From JBAXPV01 sp037132075 (GTDB taxonomy: Bacteria; Bacteroidota; Bacteroidia; Bacteroidales; CAIXZF01), in NCBI GenBank assembly GCA_037132075.1, contig JBAXPV010000002.1, positions 124,001 to 188,000 of the forward strand: a DNA stretch of 64,000 nt, in the 5' to 3' direction. Position 1 is the stretch's first letter, and the number at the start of each line of letters is the position of its first letter. Under the pieces are notes generated by a model. The model worked only from the letters and a program-made list of their open reading frames with translations, had not been told where the DNA came from and did no database searches. Of the stretch, positions 1 to 5,869 are shown piece by piece. Made by a program: the position numbers and the translations under genes.

Positions 1-1
1 T

Positions 2-175
2 TACAACAAAGAATTTTTCAGACGTACCCAGATTGGGCAGATACGTTGGGGGCAACTTGTAAGAAAAGAACGCGAACCCAGTCTAAACGAAATCGAAAAC
101 TTGTGTAAGGTTTTCAGAGTTGATTTTGTTGAGTTTCTGAATTCTGTAAGCGTAGGACCCGCACGAATTTCATAG
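2..175 (+). CDS. C-terminal end of an XRE-type HTH regulator (partial)
   Basis: An open frame runs in from the window edge and ends in TAG at 173-175. The last 57 residues contain a stretch reading RKEREPSLNEIENLCKVF followed by a valine-rich tail. This has the spacing of the last two helices of Cro/C1-type DNA-binding domains, where an R-x-P-S-L-x-x-I pattern is usual. The start is outside the window. A repressor-type regulator in front of a phage-like operon would fit, and the repeats at 281-340 could be its target, but this is inference from a fragment. Confidence 0.5.
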   Translation, partial: YNKEFFRRTQIGQIRWGQLVRKEREPSLNEIENLCKVFRVDFVEFLNSVSVGPARIS

Positions 176-240
176 TTCATGAGTTACGCTGGCATTTGCC
201 AATAGAATAATATCACCGGGGGGGTGATTGCTCCATGAAG

Positions 241-266
241 AGCCGGGAGAAATCCTGGCTTTTTTT
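241..266 (+). terminator. Rho-independent terminator after the HTH gene
   Basis: The stem AGCCGGGA pairs with TCCTGGCT (one G-T pair) around a GAAA loop and is followed by seven T residues. A second hairpin, ATCACC/GGTGAT around five G residues, lies just upstream at 212-228. It closes the HTH transcript before the virion-type operon starts. Confidence 0.8.
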
Positions 267-280
267 ATGCGCTATAGAGG

Positions 281-340
281 GATAATAAGGGATTATCACG
301 GAGAATGACGGAGAATAACGGAAAATGACGGAGAATGGCG
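281..340. repeat. Inverted repeat plus four 10-bp tandem repeats
   Basis: GATAAT (281-286) and ATTATC (292-297) form a perfect inverted repeat. It is followed from 301 to 340 by four back-to-back 10-bp units of consensus GAGAATGACG, with one or two changes each. The array sits between an HTH regulator and the first gene of the operon, so operator or iteron function is possible. The 10-bp period would place every unit on the same face of the helix. Confidence 0.7.
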
Positions 341-406
341 AAATCAGTTTTCCAGGTGAGTTCATATTTGTGGCTCAAAACCTTTTAACACCAAAAAAAG
401 AGCAAC

Positions 407-553
407 ATGTTTGAAAAATTGTTTAAATCGACAAAAGCAATGGGATGGATCACCCTGTTGACTCTGGTCGTTGTCCTGTTCTTTGTCATTGACAATTACA
501 GGTCAAAAAATGCATTTGGCTTGATCAAGCCTGCAACAGCTCCCGCAGCATAA
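407..553 (+). CDS. Small single-TM protein, 48 aa
   Basis: ATG at 407 and TAA at 551-553. The product has a basic N-terminus (FEKLFKSTK), one strongly hydrophobic segment at about residues 12-30 and a short Ala/Pro-rich tail. It is the first gene after the repeat array and is followed 11 bp later by the candidate capsid gene. Size and layout resemble small membrane components of phages with an internal membrane or of filamentous phages, but no family is recognised. Confidence 0.6.
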   Translation: MFEKLFKSTKAMGWITLLTLVVVLFFVIDNYRSKNAFGLIKPATAPAA

Positions 554-564
554 CCCTCACGAAA

Positions 565-1137
565 ATGGCAGAACAAAATTCAATCCAGAAAGCGTTAGGG
601 GAAAAATTTTCCTTTACCGTAAGAAACCGTTCGGCTAATGACATCGTCATTGCCTTACTGGCAGCTTGCTTTAACACAACCAAGGCTGTTTATGTCCCTG
701 GCGTGGGCGAGCATGATGCTCCCACCATTAAACTGGTTCAGAACGATGCTTCGGCTATCGTTGGTGCCGGGTACCTTGTCGATGCTGTAGCTATTGACGG
801 CGAAATTGCACCCACTGTGACCCTGGTCCCAGCCAATTCAAAAATGACCTATGCTCATTTCCGTGAGTATGTCAAGAATTACGGGAAACTCTGCAAAGAG
901 ATCATCATCCAGGTCAGCAATTCTGATGTGTTTGCAAACACTATGGAAATTGTAAAAGCAACCCCACTTCAGGGAGCTGCAATCCAGTCATTCAACCTGC
1001 AGGACTTTAAGTCACTGACCCAACAGGATACCACAAAGATCATCATCCCTGTCGGAGATCTCGATCTCACTTTCGACACGCTGATCATGATGAACTTCCC
1101 TGCCGGACGTGACGTAAGCATCACCTTCAAGTTCTAA
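565..1137 (+). CDS. Soluble beta-rich protein, candidate major capsid protein
   Basis: The 190-residue product has no signal peptide or membrane segment, unlike nearly all its neighbours. It consists of alternating short hydrophobic strands, ending in a run of likely beta strands (IIIPVGDLDLTF ... DVSITFKF). It is the second gene of the operon and is followed directly by the strongest terminator in the element, as expected for a gene needing far more transcript than those downstream. I therefore propose a jelly-roll-type capsid protein. The family was not recognised by sequence. 190 aa would fit a single jelly roll and is short for a double one. A scaffolding or other structural role is possible. 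Confidence 0.4.
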   Translation: MAEQNSIQKALGEKFSFTVRNRSANDIVIALLAACFNTTKAVYVPGVGEHDAPTIKLVQNDASAIVGAGYLVDAVAIDGEIAPTVTLVPANSKMTYAHFREYVKNYGKLCKEIIIQVSNSDVFANTMEIVKATPLQGAAIQSFNLQDFKSLTQQDTTKIIIPVGDLDLTFDTLIMMNFPAGRDVSITFKF

Positions 1138-1161
1138 AAAACTTTTCCTTGCCTGAGTCCA

Positions 1162-1203
1162 GAAGCCCCCAACCCAGTATTGGGGAAGGGGGCTTCCTTT
1201 TTT
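1162..1203 (+). terminator. Strong terminator behind the candidate capsid gene
   Basis: A perfect 9-bp stem, GAAGCCCCC (1162-1170) with GGGGGCTTC (1188-1196), is followed by CTTTTTT. It lies inside the operon, between genes of the same direction, so it probably works as a partial terminator that lowers expression of the downstream genes. Confidence 0.85.
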
Positions 1204-1222
1204 ATCTCAAATCATTTTCACA

Positions 1223-1720
1223 GTGGAACTATCAACCCTTATCAATAACAAAAGGCCGGAAATGAACCTGTTATATCGCAGGTATCGCATCTTTGAAGAG
1301 CCAAGTCCCGAAAGCATCAAACGCGGGTATGCCAAGCATGGGAAACCATTTATGACCAAAGTCATTGGCACCCTCTCCGGGAATCCCTCAATCAGTAATT
1401 TCAGTTTATCGGATGGTATCCCAGGGCTTACCGGCGAGGATCCCAACCTGATCGGACCATTGCCAGATCCCAATGCCCCGGCAGCTACCTCAGCCAGTGG
1501 CGGCAAAGTATGGGGATTTCTTGACAAACTCTTTGGAACCGTCAGCAATGCCGGGAATGCCATTGGAGGATTCAAGGCTTCCATCACAGGGGATTCTTCA
1601 GGAGCGCCCACTACTGTCAACTATCCCGTGACAGGTAGTTCCAACAAAACCATGTATATCATCGGTGGAATACTGGTAGTCGCCCTCATTATTATCATCG
1701 TCTGGAAGCGCAAGTCATGA
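1223..1720 (+). CDS. C-terminally membrane-anchored protein, 165 aa
   Basis: The frame opens with GTG at 1223; ATG at 1262 is an equally possible start. The N-terminal half is basic (RRYRIF, KRGYAKHGKPF). The middle is Gly/Pro/Ala/Ser-rich with the look of a flexible linker. The end is a membrane segment (about residues 143-161) followed by KRKS, so the bulk would lie on the far side of the membrane unless the protein is tail-anchored. Its stop overlaps the next start (ATGA). Not recognised; a minor virion membrane protein is the contextual guess. Confidence 0.55.
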   Translation: MELSTLINNKRPEMNLLYRRYRIFEEPSPESIKRGYAKHGKPFMTKVIGTLSGNPSISNFSLSDGIPGLTGEDPNLIGPLPDPNAPAATSASGGKVWGFLDKLFGTVSNAGNAIGGFKASITGDSSGAPTTVNYPVTGSSNKTMYIIGGILVVALIIIIVWKRKS

Positions 1721-1896
1721 AGCTGTCCCATATTATGATATTAATAATCCTCGGGCTTGTCATTGTCGTGTTGTGGAAGAAAGCGAAGGCTAATAATTCA
1801 ACAACATCGCAAACATCCAATTTTCCAAAATATGGAACAGCAGGATATTGGGACATTCTCGCGCGTAACTCGCCTACTGGTGCGATAAATATGTGA
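1717..1896 (+). CDS. Small N-terminal-TM protein, 59 aa
   Basis: ATG at 1717 overlaps the previous stop by the four bases ATGA, and TGA is at 1894-1896. A membrane segment covers about residues 4-20 and is followed by KKAKA and a short polar tail with FPKYGTAGYWDILARN. The coupled start supports a real gene. No family is recognised. Its layout (TM then KK, then a short soluble tail) repeats in the next two genes. Confidence 0.55.
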   Translation: MKLSHIMILIILGLVIVVLWKKAKANNSTTSQTSNFPKYGTAGYWDILARNSPTGAINM

Positions 1897-1910
1897 TAAT
1901 CTAATAACAC

Positions 1911-2291
1911 ATGAAACTGAAAAACATCATCGTATTTTTATTGTTTGCCCTGGTCGCATTTATCCTTTGGCGTAAAGTCAAAGCCAGTAAAGCGCCCCAG
2001 GACAGCATCGTTTCCGGAGGTTTCATTAACTCAGAACCCAGGACATGGGTTCCCGAGACCATTGTCCAGGAAAGCATCATTGTCACTCCCGCTCCTAGTA
2101 GCGCCAACCCTCAAGCTGCAACACTTCGGGCTGTCAGCCTGAAGCCTGCACCGAAAAAGGCATTTAAAACACCTTTTGCAGCCACGGCCAACAAAGCGAC
2201 AAGCCCGCGATATACCAAAGCGCCGGCAAAGAGAAAAACAACTGCAGGCAGAGTTGGAGCTATCAAAAAAGACCCATTAACAAGAGCGTAA
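1911..2291 (+). CDS. N-terminal-TM protein with basic Ala/Pro/Lys-rich tail, 126 aa
   Basis: A membrane segment (about residues 5-21, IIVFLLFALVAFILW) is followed by RKVKASK. The roughly 100-residue soluble part grows more basic and Ala/Pro-rich towards the end (PAPKKAFK, TKAPAKRKTT), like a disordered nucleic-acid-binding tail. The stop abuts the next ATG with no gap. Binding of genome DNA to a membrane is a possible role but is inference. Not recognised as a family. Confidence 0.55.
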   Translation: MKLKNIIVFLLFALVAFILWRKVKASKAPQDSIVSGGFINSEPRTWVPETIVQESIIVTPAPSSANPQAATLRAVSLKPAPKKAFKTPFAATANKATSPRYTKAPAKRKTTAGRVGAIKKDPLTRA

Positions 2292-2579
2292 ATGATTAAG
2301 AAAGTTGTAATAGTCGTGATTTTGCTCGCAGTATGCTGGTTCTTGTATGAGAAGTTTATCAAAGCTGCTCAAGAGCCTTCTGCTATAATGGATGGAGACG
2401 CTATGGGACAATCCTTGGGTTTAAAAAAAATATCATTTGAAACCGCTCAATCAAAAGGAATTAAACCAGGAGAATATACAGTGAATCCCGCAAGGCCTGG
2501 AGCAGCTCAAACGAGTATTGGTTATAGTTCAGCATCAAGACCTGGCGCTAGTTTAATTGATCCCACAAAAAGAAAGTAA
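2292..2579 (+). CDS. N-terminal-TM protein, 95 aa
   Basis: ATG follows the previous stop directly. A membrane segment at about residues 4-19 precedes a 75-residue polar domain containing GLKKISFETAQSKGIKPGEY. The stop overlaps the next start as TAATG. From here to about 3160 the DNA is more AT-rich than the rest of the element, which hints at a different source for this sub-block. No family recognised. Confidence 0.55.
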   Translation: MIKKVVIVVILLAVCWFLYEKFIKAAQEPSAIMDGDAMGQSLGLKKISFETAQSKGIKPGEYTVNPARPGAAQTSIGYSSASRPGASLIDPTKRK

Positions 2580-3163
2580 TGAGATTTACAAGCGCAAAAT
2601 ATGAAGATTTGGGACAGGTTACCGCTAGAGTTAACCGCGTAACAGGCGGTCTTGAGATTAATCCCCGGATTTGGTCAGTTCTTAATTCTGATTACAAAGA
2701 TTTCGTTTTATATCACGAGGATGGACATTTGAGATTGGAAACCGCAGATGAATTTGAGGTAAACAAATATGCCGTTGATCGATTCATTGAAACGGCAACT
2801 CTTGACAACCCAGATTTAGAACAGCGCATAGTGGTTTTATCCGATATGCTATCCCCAAAAGGGATGCGGAAATTTAGCGGTGAGATTTATAGCGAGTTTA
2901 GTGCAGATGGCACAGCTGCAGGTGGGGATATGTACGGAATTGGACAGGCTCTAACTGGGTTAAGCACACTATTGCCTGCAATTGGCATTGGATCCAAGGC
3001 GAGAGCAAAAGAATTGGAATCTAGCGCAAAAACACAGCAAGAATTATTAACAGCTCAGAGCGCTTATTCATCAAAAAAGACAACGAATCAAATAATCATT
3101 ATCAGTGTTGCAGGGGGGCTATTGATTGTTGCCCTGGTACTGTATTTTACTTTTAAGCGATGA
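2579..3163 (+). CDS. Membrane-anchored HExxH protein (possible zinc protease)
   Basis: The 194-residue product has HEDGH at residues 46-50, preceded by the hydrophobic FVLY and followed 8 and 10 residues later by glutamates in DEFEVNKYAVDRF. That pattern (HExxH, then an acidic residue in a helix) is the active site of many zinc-dependent peptidases. A Gly/Ala-rich region (about 115-150) follows, then a C-terminal membrane segment (about 172-190) ending in FKR. In a virus-like cluster it could process a structural protein or open the envelope. Substrate and activity are unknown, and the acidic ligand assignment is tentative. Confidence 0.55.
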   Translation: MRFTSAKYEDLGQVTARVNRVTGGLEINPRIWSVLNSDYKDFVLYHEDGHLRLETADEFEVNKYAVDRFIETATLDNPDLEQRIVVLSDMLSPKGMRKFSGEIYSEFSADGTAAGGDMYGIGQALTGLSTLLPAIGIGSKARAKELESSAKTQQELLTAQSAYSSKKTTNQIIIISVAGGLLIVALVLYFTFKR

Positions 3164-3420
3164 GTGAATATAACAATTTTCTTGGCATAGGTGAAGGCAA
3201 ACGTAAAGCCAGAATTGAGGAAGAGAAACGCAAAACCAAGCAATTGGAGGCTGACCTGGCAGCAAAAAATGCAGCTGCAGCTGTAACTGTTATGAATGCT
3301 CAAGGCACTTTGGATAAAGTGCAGGCTGGCGCTCAAAAATATGGTATTTACGCAGCCGTGGCAATTATCATCATCATTATGGTCGCCCTATATTTCATCA
3401 TTAAAGCGAGAAAGAAATGA
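3160..3420 (+). CDS. Coiled-coil protein with C-terminal TM, 86 aa
   Basis: The start overlaps the preceding stop (ATGA). Residues 12-50 are highly charged and Ala/Glu/Lys-rich, as in an alpha-helical coiled coil. A C-terminal membrane segment at about 62-80 (AAVAIIIIIMVALYFII) is followed by KARKK, giving a tail-anchored topology. The stop overlaps the next start. Not recognised. Confidence 0.55.
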   Translation: MSEYNNFLGIGEGKRKARIEEEKRKTKQLEADLAAKNAAAAVTVMNAQGTLDKVQAGAQKYGIYAAVAIIIIIMVALYFIIKARKK

Positions 3421-3884
3421 GCTCAATAAACGTCCCCTCCCCTACCAAGGGAATTTCCTATGCCATTTGGGCTGTGATCATTGCCCTGGTTGGAATATAT
3501 GCAGTAAGGCGCATCATCAAGCTGATTGACGACATGAAAGCCCGCAAGGCAGAGAATGATTTGATCAACAGCATCAACCCTGCAGCGCTCACATTTCCGG
3601 CAACACAGTATTCCATCTTTGCTGATGAACTGGCGGCAGCTTTTGACGGACTCGGCACTGACAATACGGCGCTAAATGATGTCATGGAGAAAATGGGAAG
3701 CAACTCGGATGTTTTACAGCTTATGAAAGCCTTTGGCACCAGAGAAAGCAAGCATTCAGCGAATTTTGGGCTCACCTCATTTTCAGGCAACCTTACACAA
3801 CAGATAAGCAATGAGCTTAGCTCGGGGGAGAAAGAAAAGCTCAACGCAATTTTGACGGTAAAGGGTATCACTGTAACATTCTAA
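3417..3884 (+). CDS. N-terminal-TM protein with an annexin-like repeat, 155 aa
   Basis: A membrane segment (about residues 13-32) is followed by a basic stretch and a helical domain from about residue 60. That domain reads FADELAAAFDGLGTDNTALN, then about 40 residues later LTQQISNELSSGEKEKLNAIL. This follows the layout of an annexin repeat (A-x-x-L-x-x-A-x-x-G-x-GTD, five helices, closing L-x-x-x-I-x-x-E-L). The acidic residue that completes the type II calcium site about 38 positions after GLGT is not obvious, so calcium binding is doubtful. Role unknown; a membrane-associated virion protein is the contextual guess. Confidence 0.5.
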   Translation: MSSINVPSPTKGISYAIWAVIIALVGIYAVRRIIKLIDDMKARKAENDLINSINPAALTFPATQYSIFADELAAAFDGLGTDNTALNDVMEKMGSNSDVLQLMKAFGTRESKHSANFGLTSFSGNLTQQISNELSSGEKEKLNAILTVKGITVTF

Positions 3885-3888
3885 AGCT

Positions 3889-4248
3889 GTGAAAAAGAAA
3901 ACCTTTATCATATTGGTAGTCCTCCTGGTAGTGCTTGTCATAGCCTGGACAATCTTCAAGAAAAAGACCGCTATTTTGGCCGATCCGACACCGCTCACAC
4001 CGGGGACGTTCAACCCCACTGGAGGCAGCACGGCACCGGTCACCAAAAAGCCGGACTATCCCTTTTATCCTGGTGAGGATCTGCCGATGATCGGCCAGCT
4101 CCAGCAGGCTTTAAATTTAAAGCACAATGCAGGATTGTCAGTTGATTCCATTTGGGGAACAAAGACAAAAGCAGCTTTAAAGGCCGCGACCGGTCGCGAC
4201 AATGCCAATACCTATTGGGATGCAATTCAGATTTTAAACTCAATTTAA
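3889..4248 (+). CDS. Membrane-anchored peptidoglycan-binding protein, 119 aa
   Basis: Starts at GTG 3889 (KKKTFI after the initiator), four bases after the preceding stop. An N-terminal membrane segment (about residues 4-22) is followed by a Pro/Thr linker. From about residue 62 there is a PG_binding_1-like domain: IGQLQQALNLKHNAG, then VDSIWGTKTKAALKAATG, matching the LQ..L...G....D..WG..T..A core. Cell-wall binding by a membrane or virion protein fits entry or lysis. No catalytic domain is attached. Confidence 0.65.
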   Translation: MKKKTFIILVVLLVVLVIAWTIFKKKTAILADPTPLTPGTFNPTGGSTAPVTKKPDYPFYPGEDLPMIGQLQQALNLKHNAGLSVDSIWGTKTKAALKAATGRDNANTYWDAIQILNSI

Positions 4249-4253
4249 AAGAT

Positions 4254-4436
4254 ATGTCAAATTTCCTTGAATCCACATTTGTAAAAAACCTTGTAGACAA
4301 AGGCGAAGGACCAACCATTCCGGTCAACACTTCAGTCAGTTTTGACAGCAAGTCAGTGACCAACCTGGTCATTGGGATTTTTGTAGCAGGCTTTCTGGTT
4401 GTATTAACATGGTATGCCTTCAAAAAACTGAAGTAA
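4254..4436 (+). CDS. Small C-terminal-TM protein, 60 aa
   Basis: ATG at 4254 is chosen because it lies six bases after the previous stop; the frame stays open further upstream only inside the preceding gene. The product has a polar N-terminal half (FLESTFVKNLVDKGEGPTIP) and a C-terminal membrane segment at about residues 37-54 ending in FKKLK. Not recognised. It is the last gene before the first small-RNA candidate. Confidence 0.55.
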   Translation: MSNFLESTFVKNLVDKGEGPTIPVNTSVSFDSKSVTNLVIGIFVAGFLVVLTWYAFKKLK

Positions 4437-4441
4437 AACGA

Positions 4442-4510
4442 TTGAACCCCGATTAGCACGCTGGGCAGAGGTCGTAATGACGTAATCCAGGTTCGCTAAC
4501 CAAGGTTCAA
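4442..4510 (-). ncRNA. Candidate small RNA, copy 1 of a two-member family
   Basis: Read on the minus strand, a TTG-N17-TATCTTTG promoter (4516-4543) is followed within a few bases by a structured segment. The terminal stem is TTGAACC (4504-4510) with GGTTCAA (4442-4448). Inside it, GTTAGC (4495-4500) pairs with GCTAAT (4452-4457) around exactly 37 nt. The copy at 4922-5021 has the same inner stem and the same 37-nt spacing. The 3' end runs into a weak U-rich stretch. The strand is inferred from the promoter. No Rfam family was recognised. Confidence 0.5.
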
Positions 4511-4515
4511 CAAAA

Positions 4516-4543
4516 CAAAGATACAACAAACAACAAAAGTCAA
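4516..4543 (-). promoter_or_regulatory. Bacteroidota-type promoter for small RNA 1
   Basis: On the minus strand the sequence reads TTG, 17 bases, TATCTTTG. This matches the phylum's TTG/TAnnTTTG primary sigma consensus exactly. The -7 box with its flank is repeated as a 15-bp direct copy (ACAAAGATACAACAA on the plus strand) at 5026-5040. Confidence 0.6.
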
Positions 4544-4547
4544 CAGA

Positions 4548-4925
4548 ATGTCTCAAATTAAAGTGCTTCGCGAAGAAGTGAAAAAATGGATTAAGGAATC
4601 TGGCTTAGAGAAAAAGCAGTTTGTTGCTTTACCTCTTGGGAAGATTGTCCATTTTACGCCAAATGGTTTGAAGCATTCGATAAGCAGACATTACAAGTAT
4701 CCTGAAGTTGAAATTCAAATTACCAAGCAGTTACCAGGCATCCTGACTAACTCATTATATATGGGATTTGAGAAAAATACTTTGAAATCAAAAGAAATTC
4801 TTGGAGTACATAACTTTTACAACATAGTCGTATTCAAGACAGACATTTATGAGGTTTGGTTTAAGGTAGTAGAAACCACTTCAAAGCTTTATTATTATGA
4901 CAATGGAGTCATTTCTAAATTATAA
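4548..4925 (+). CDS. Nuclease-toxin-like protein (possible PBECR/BECR fold), 125 aa
   Basis: The product begins with a charged helix (residues 1-30). A compact alpha/beta domain follows, with a conserved-looking HSISRHYKYPEVEIQ (about residues 43-57), then ITKQLPGIL, and a closing set of beta strands (FYNIVVFKT, YEVWFKVV, KLYYYD). This order resembles the barnase/EndoU/colicin E5/RelE-like nucleases found as phage cargo. The match is by pattern only. The gene is AT-richer than its neighbours, has no TM segment, and is bounded on both sides by a small-RNA candidate. A moron gene or a toxin with an RNA partner is possible. RNA cleavage is not shown. Confidence 0.45.
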   Translation: MSQIKVLREEVKKWIKESGLEKKQFVALPLGKIVHFTPNGLKHSISRHYKYPEVEIQITKQLPGILTNSLYMGFEKNTLKSKEILGVHNFYNIVVFKTDIYEVWFKVVETTSKLYYYDNGVISKL

Positions 4926-5021
4926 AAAAATAAGGAGATCAATTAGCTGGGGTCCATATCGGGGGATAACTGGCATAGTTATCAGCTAACCGATCCTTGT
5001 ACTAATTAATCTCCTTAAAAG
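4922..5021 (-). ncRNA. Candidate small RNA, copy 2, with terminator stem
   Basis: Minus-strand promoter TTG-N21-TATCTTTG (5027-5058) is followed by an RNA whose ends pair as AAGGAGAT (5009-5016) with ATCTCCTT (4932-4939), extended by AATTAG/CTAATT. The stem is followed on the minus strand by A and seven T residues, a good intrinsic terminator. Inside are ATCGG/CCGAT, a perfect hairpin GATAACT-N5-AGTTATC, and GTTAGC-N37-GCTAAT exactly as in copy 1. Promoter, terminator and internal structure together make an independent RNA gene likely. Confidence 0.6.
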
Positions 5022-5026
5022 CCGCA

Positions 5027-5058
5027 CAAAGATACAACAATGAAAACACCTAAGTCAA
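5027..5058 (-). promoter_or_regulatory. Bacteroidota-type promoter for small RNA 2
   Basis: On the minus strand it reads TTG, 21 bases, TATCTTTG. The -33 element ends two bases from the ATG of the plus-strand GH73 gene, so the promoter occupies that gene's leader. Confidence 0.6.
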
Positions 5059-5059
5059 T

Positions 5060-5530
5060 ATGAAGCCAGCAGATTTTTTAAATACATACGGCGATTCCAT
5101 CGTGATGGGGACAGAAGGCTTCAAGCTTTTCCCTTCGGTAAAGGCTGCACAGATGGCACTGGAGACCTCATGGGGAGAAAAGATCAAAGGCAACAATGCT
5201 TTTGGGATCAAAGCTGCAGGGGCCACCTCTCCTTATTGGAAAGGGAAAACCATTGAATTTTCCACCACGGAGTATATTAACAATATCAAAACAGCGGTTA
5301 CCGCTGTGTTTCGCAATTATGCATCCCTGGGAGACAGCATTGCGGATCACTCCTATTTCCTTGCTCAAAACAAACGATACACCGATGTCCTGAAGGCAAC
5401 CACACCTGAAGACCAGGCTAAGGCACTGCAGGCTGCAGGTTACGCTACCGATCCTGATTATGCTTCAAAGCTAATCAGCATCATCAACAGCAACAATTTC
5501 AAAGTACTTGATCAAAAAAAAAAGTTATGA
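5060..5530 (+). CDS. GH73 glucosaminidase (peptidoglycan hydrolase)
   Basis: The 156-residue product is a single FlgJ/LytG-type glucosaminidase domain that cuts the beta-1,4 bond in peptidoglycan glycan strands. The catalytic region reads AAQMALETSWGEKIKGNN, with the presumed general acid Glu35, followed by the FGIKA motif and the later FRNYASLGDSIADHSYFL segment, all typical of the family. There is no signal peptide, so release would need the holin-like gene at 10547 or packaging into a virion. The stop overlaps the next ATG. It is the best-defined enzyme of the element. Confidence 0.85.
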   Translation: MKPADFLNTYGDSIVMGTEGFKLFPSVKAAQMALETSWGEKIKGNNAFGIKAAGATSPYWKGKTIEFSTTEYINNIKTAVTAVFRNYASLGDSIADHSYFLAQNKRYTDVLKATTPEDQAKALQAAGYATDPDYASKLISIINSNNFKVLDQKKKL

Positions 5531-5607
5531 AATACACCATTTTAATCATGGCAGTTGTGCTTGTCCTGATTGGTTTGTATTTGGGAGTTAAACAATTAAA
5601 CAGCTAG
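5527..5607 (+). CDS. 26-aa single-TM micropeptide
   Basis: ATG overlaps the GH73 stop (ATGA at 5527-5530) and TAG is at 5605-5607. The product is one hydrophobic segment (ILIMAVVLVLIGLYLGV) between MKYT and KQLNS. Coupling to the lytic enzyme gene supports a real product. It could be a holin-like or other membrane peptide. Confidence 0.45.
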   Translation: MKYTILIMAVVLVLIGLYLGVKQLNS

Positions 5608-5611
5608 TCAG

Positions 5612-5866
5612 ATGGTCATTGCATCCTTTTCAAATTATCCCGATATCCGTGCATCTGCAGATGTAGTTGACGAGGTATCCGACAGCCTCATGTATATGGG
5701 AATTGCAGGACCCGGCACCACTTCAGTGGAGGATCCGACCTGGTCTGTGTGTAGAGTTCAGAAGGCAGGCTCTATACTTACGATTACTTGGGCTGATGGA
5801 CAATGCTTGTTCAACAAAGCTTTTGCTGATCGCGCAGATCTTAATTACACATTTCGCAAATTTTAA
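5612..5866 (+). CDS. Small soluble protein, likely structural, 84 aa
   Basis: Starts four bases after the micropeptide stop and ends three bases before the next ATG. The product is mixed alpha/beta with no signal peptide or TM segment and two cysteines. Not recognised. Its position just before fibre-type genes suggests an adaptor or fibre-associated role. Confidence 0.5.
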   Translation: MVIASFSNYPDIRASADVVDEVSDSLMYMGIAGPGTTSVEDPTWSVCRVQKAGSILTITWADGQCLFNKAFADRADLNYTFRKF

Positions 5867-5869
5867 CCC

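Noticed and set aside
1207..1620. Minus-strand 137-aa open frame opposite the 1223 gene
   Set aside because: It lies opposite a gene with coupled start and stop and a clear membrane segment, and it has no recognisable domain.
4442..5021. The two hairpin segments as integron attC sites flanking a cassette
   Set aside because: The ends read in the wrong order for RYYYAAC ... GTTRRRY. There is no integron integrase. The promoter and terminator context explains them better as RNA genes.
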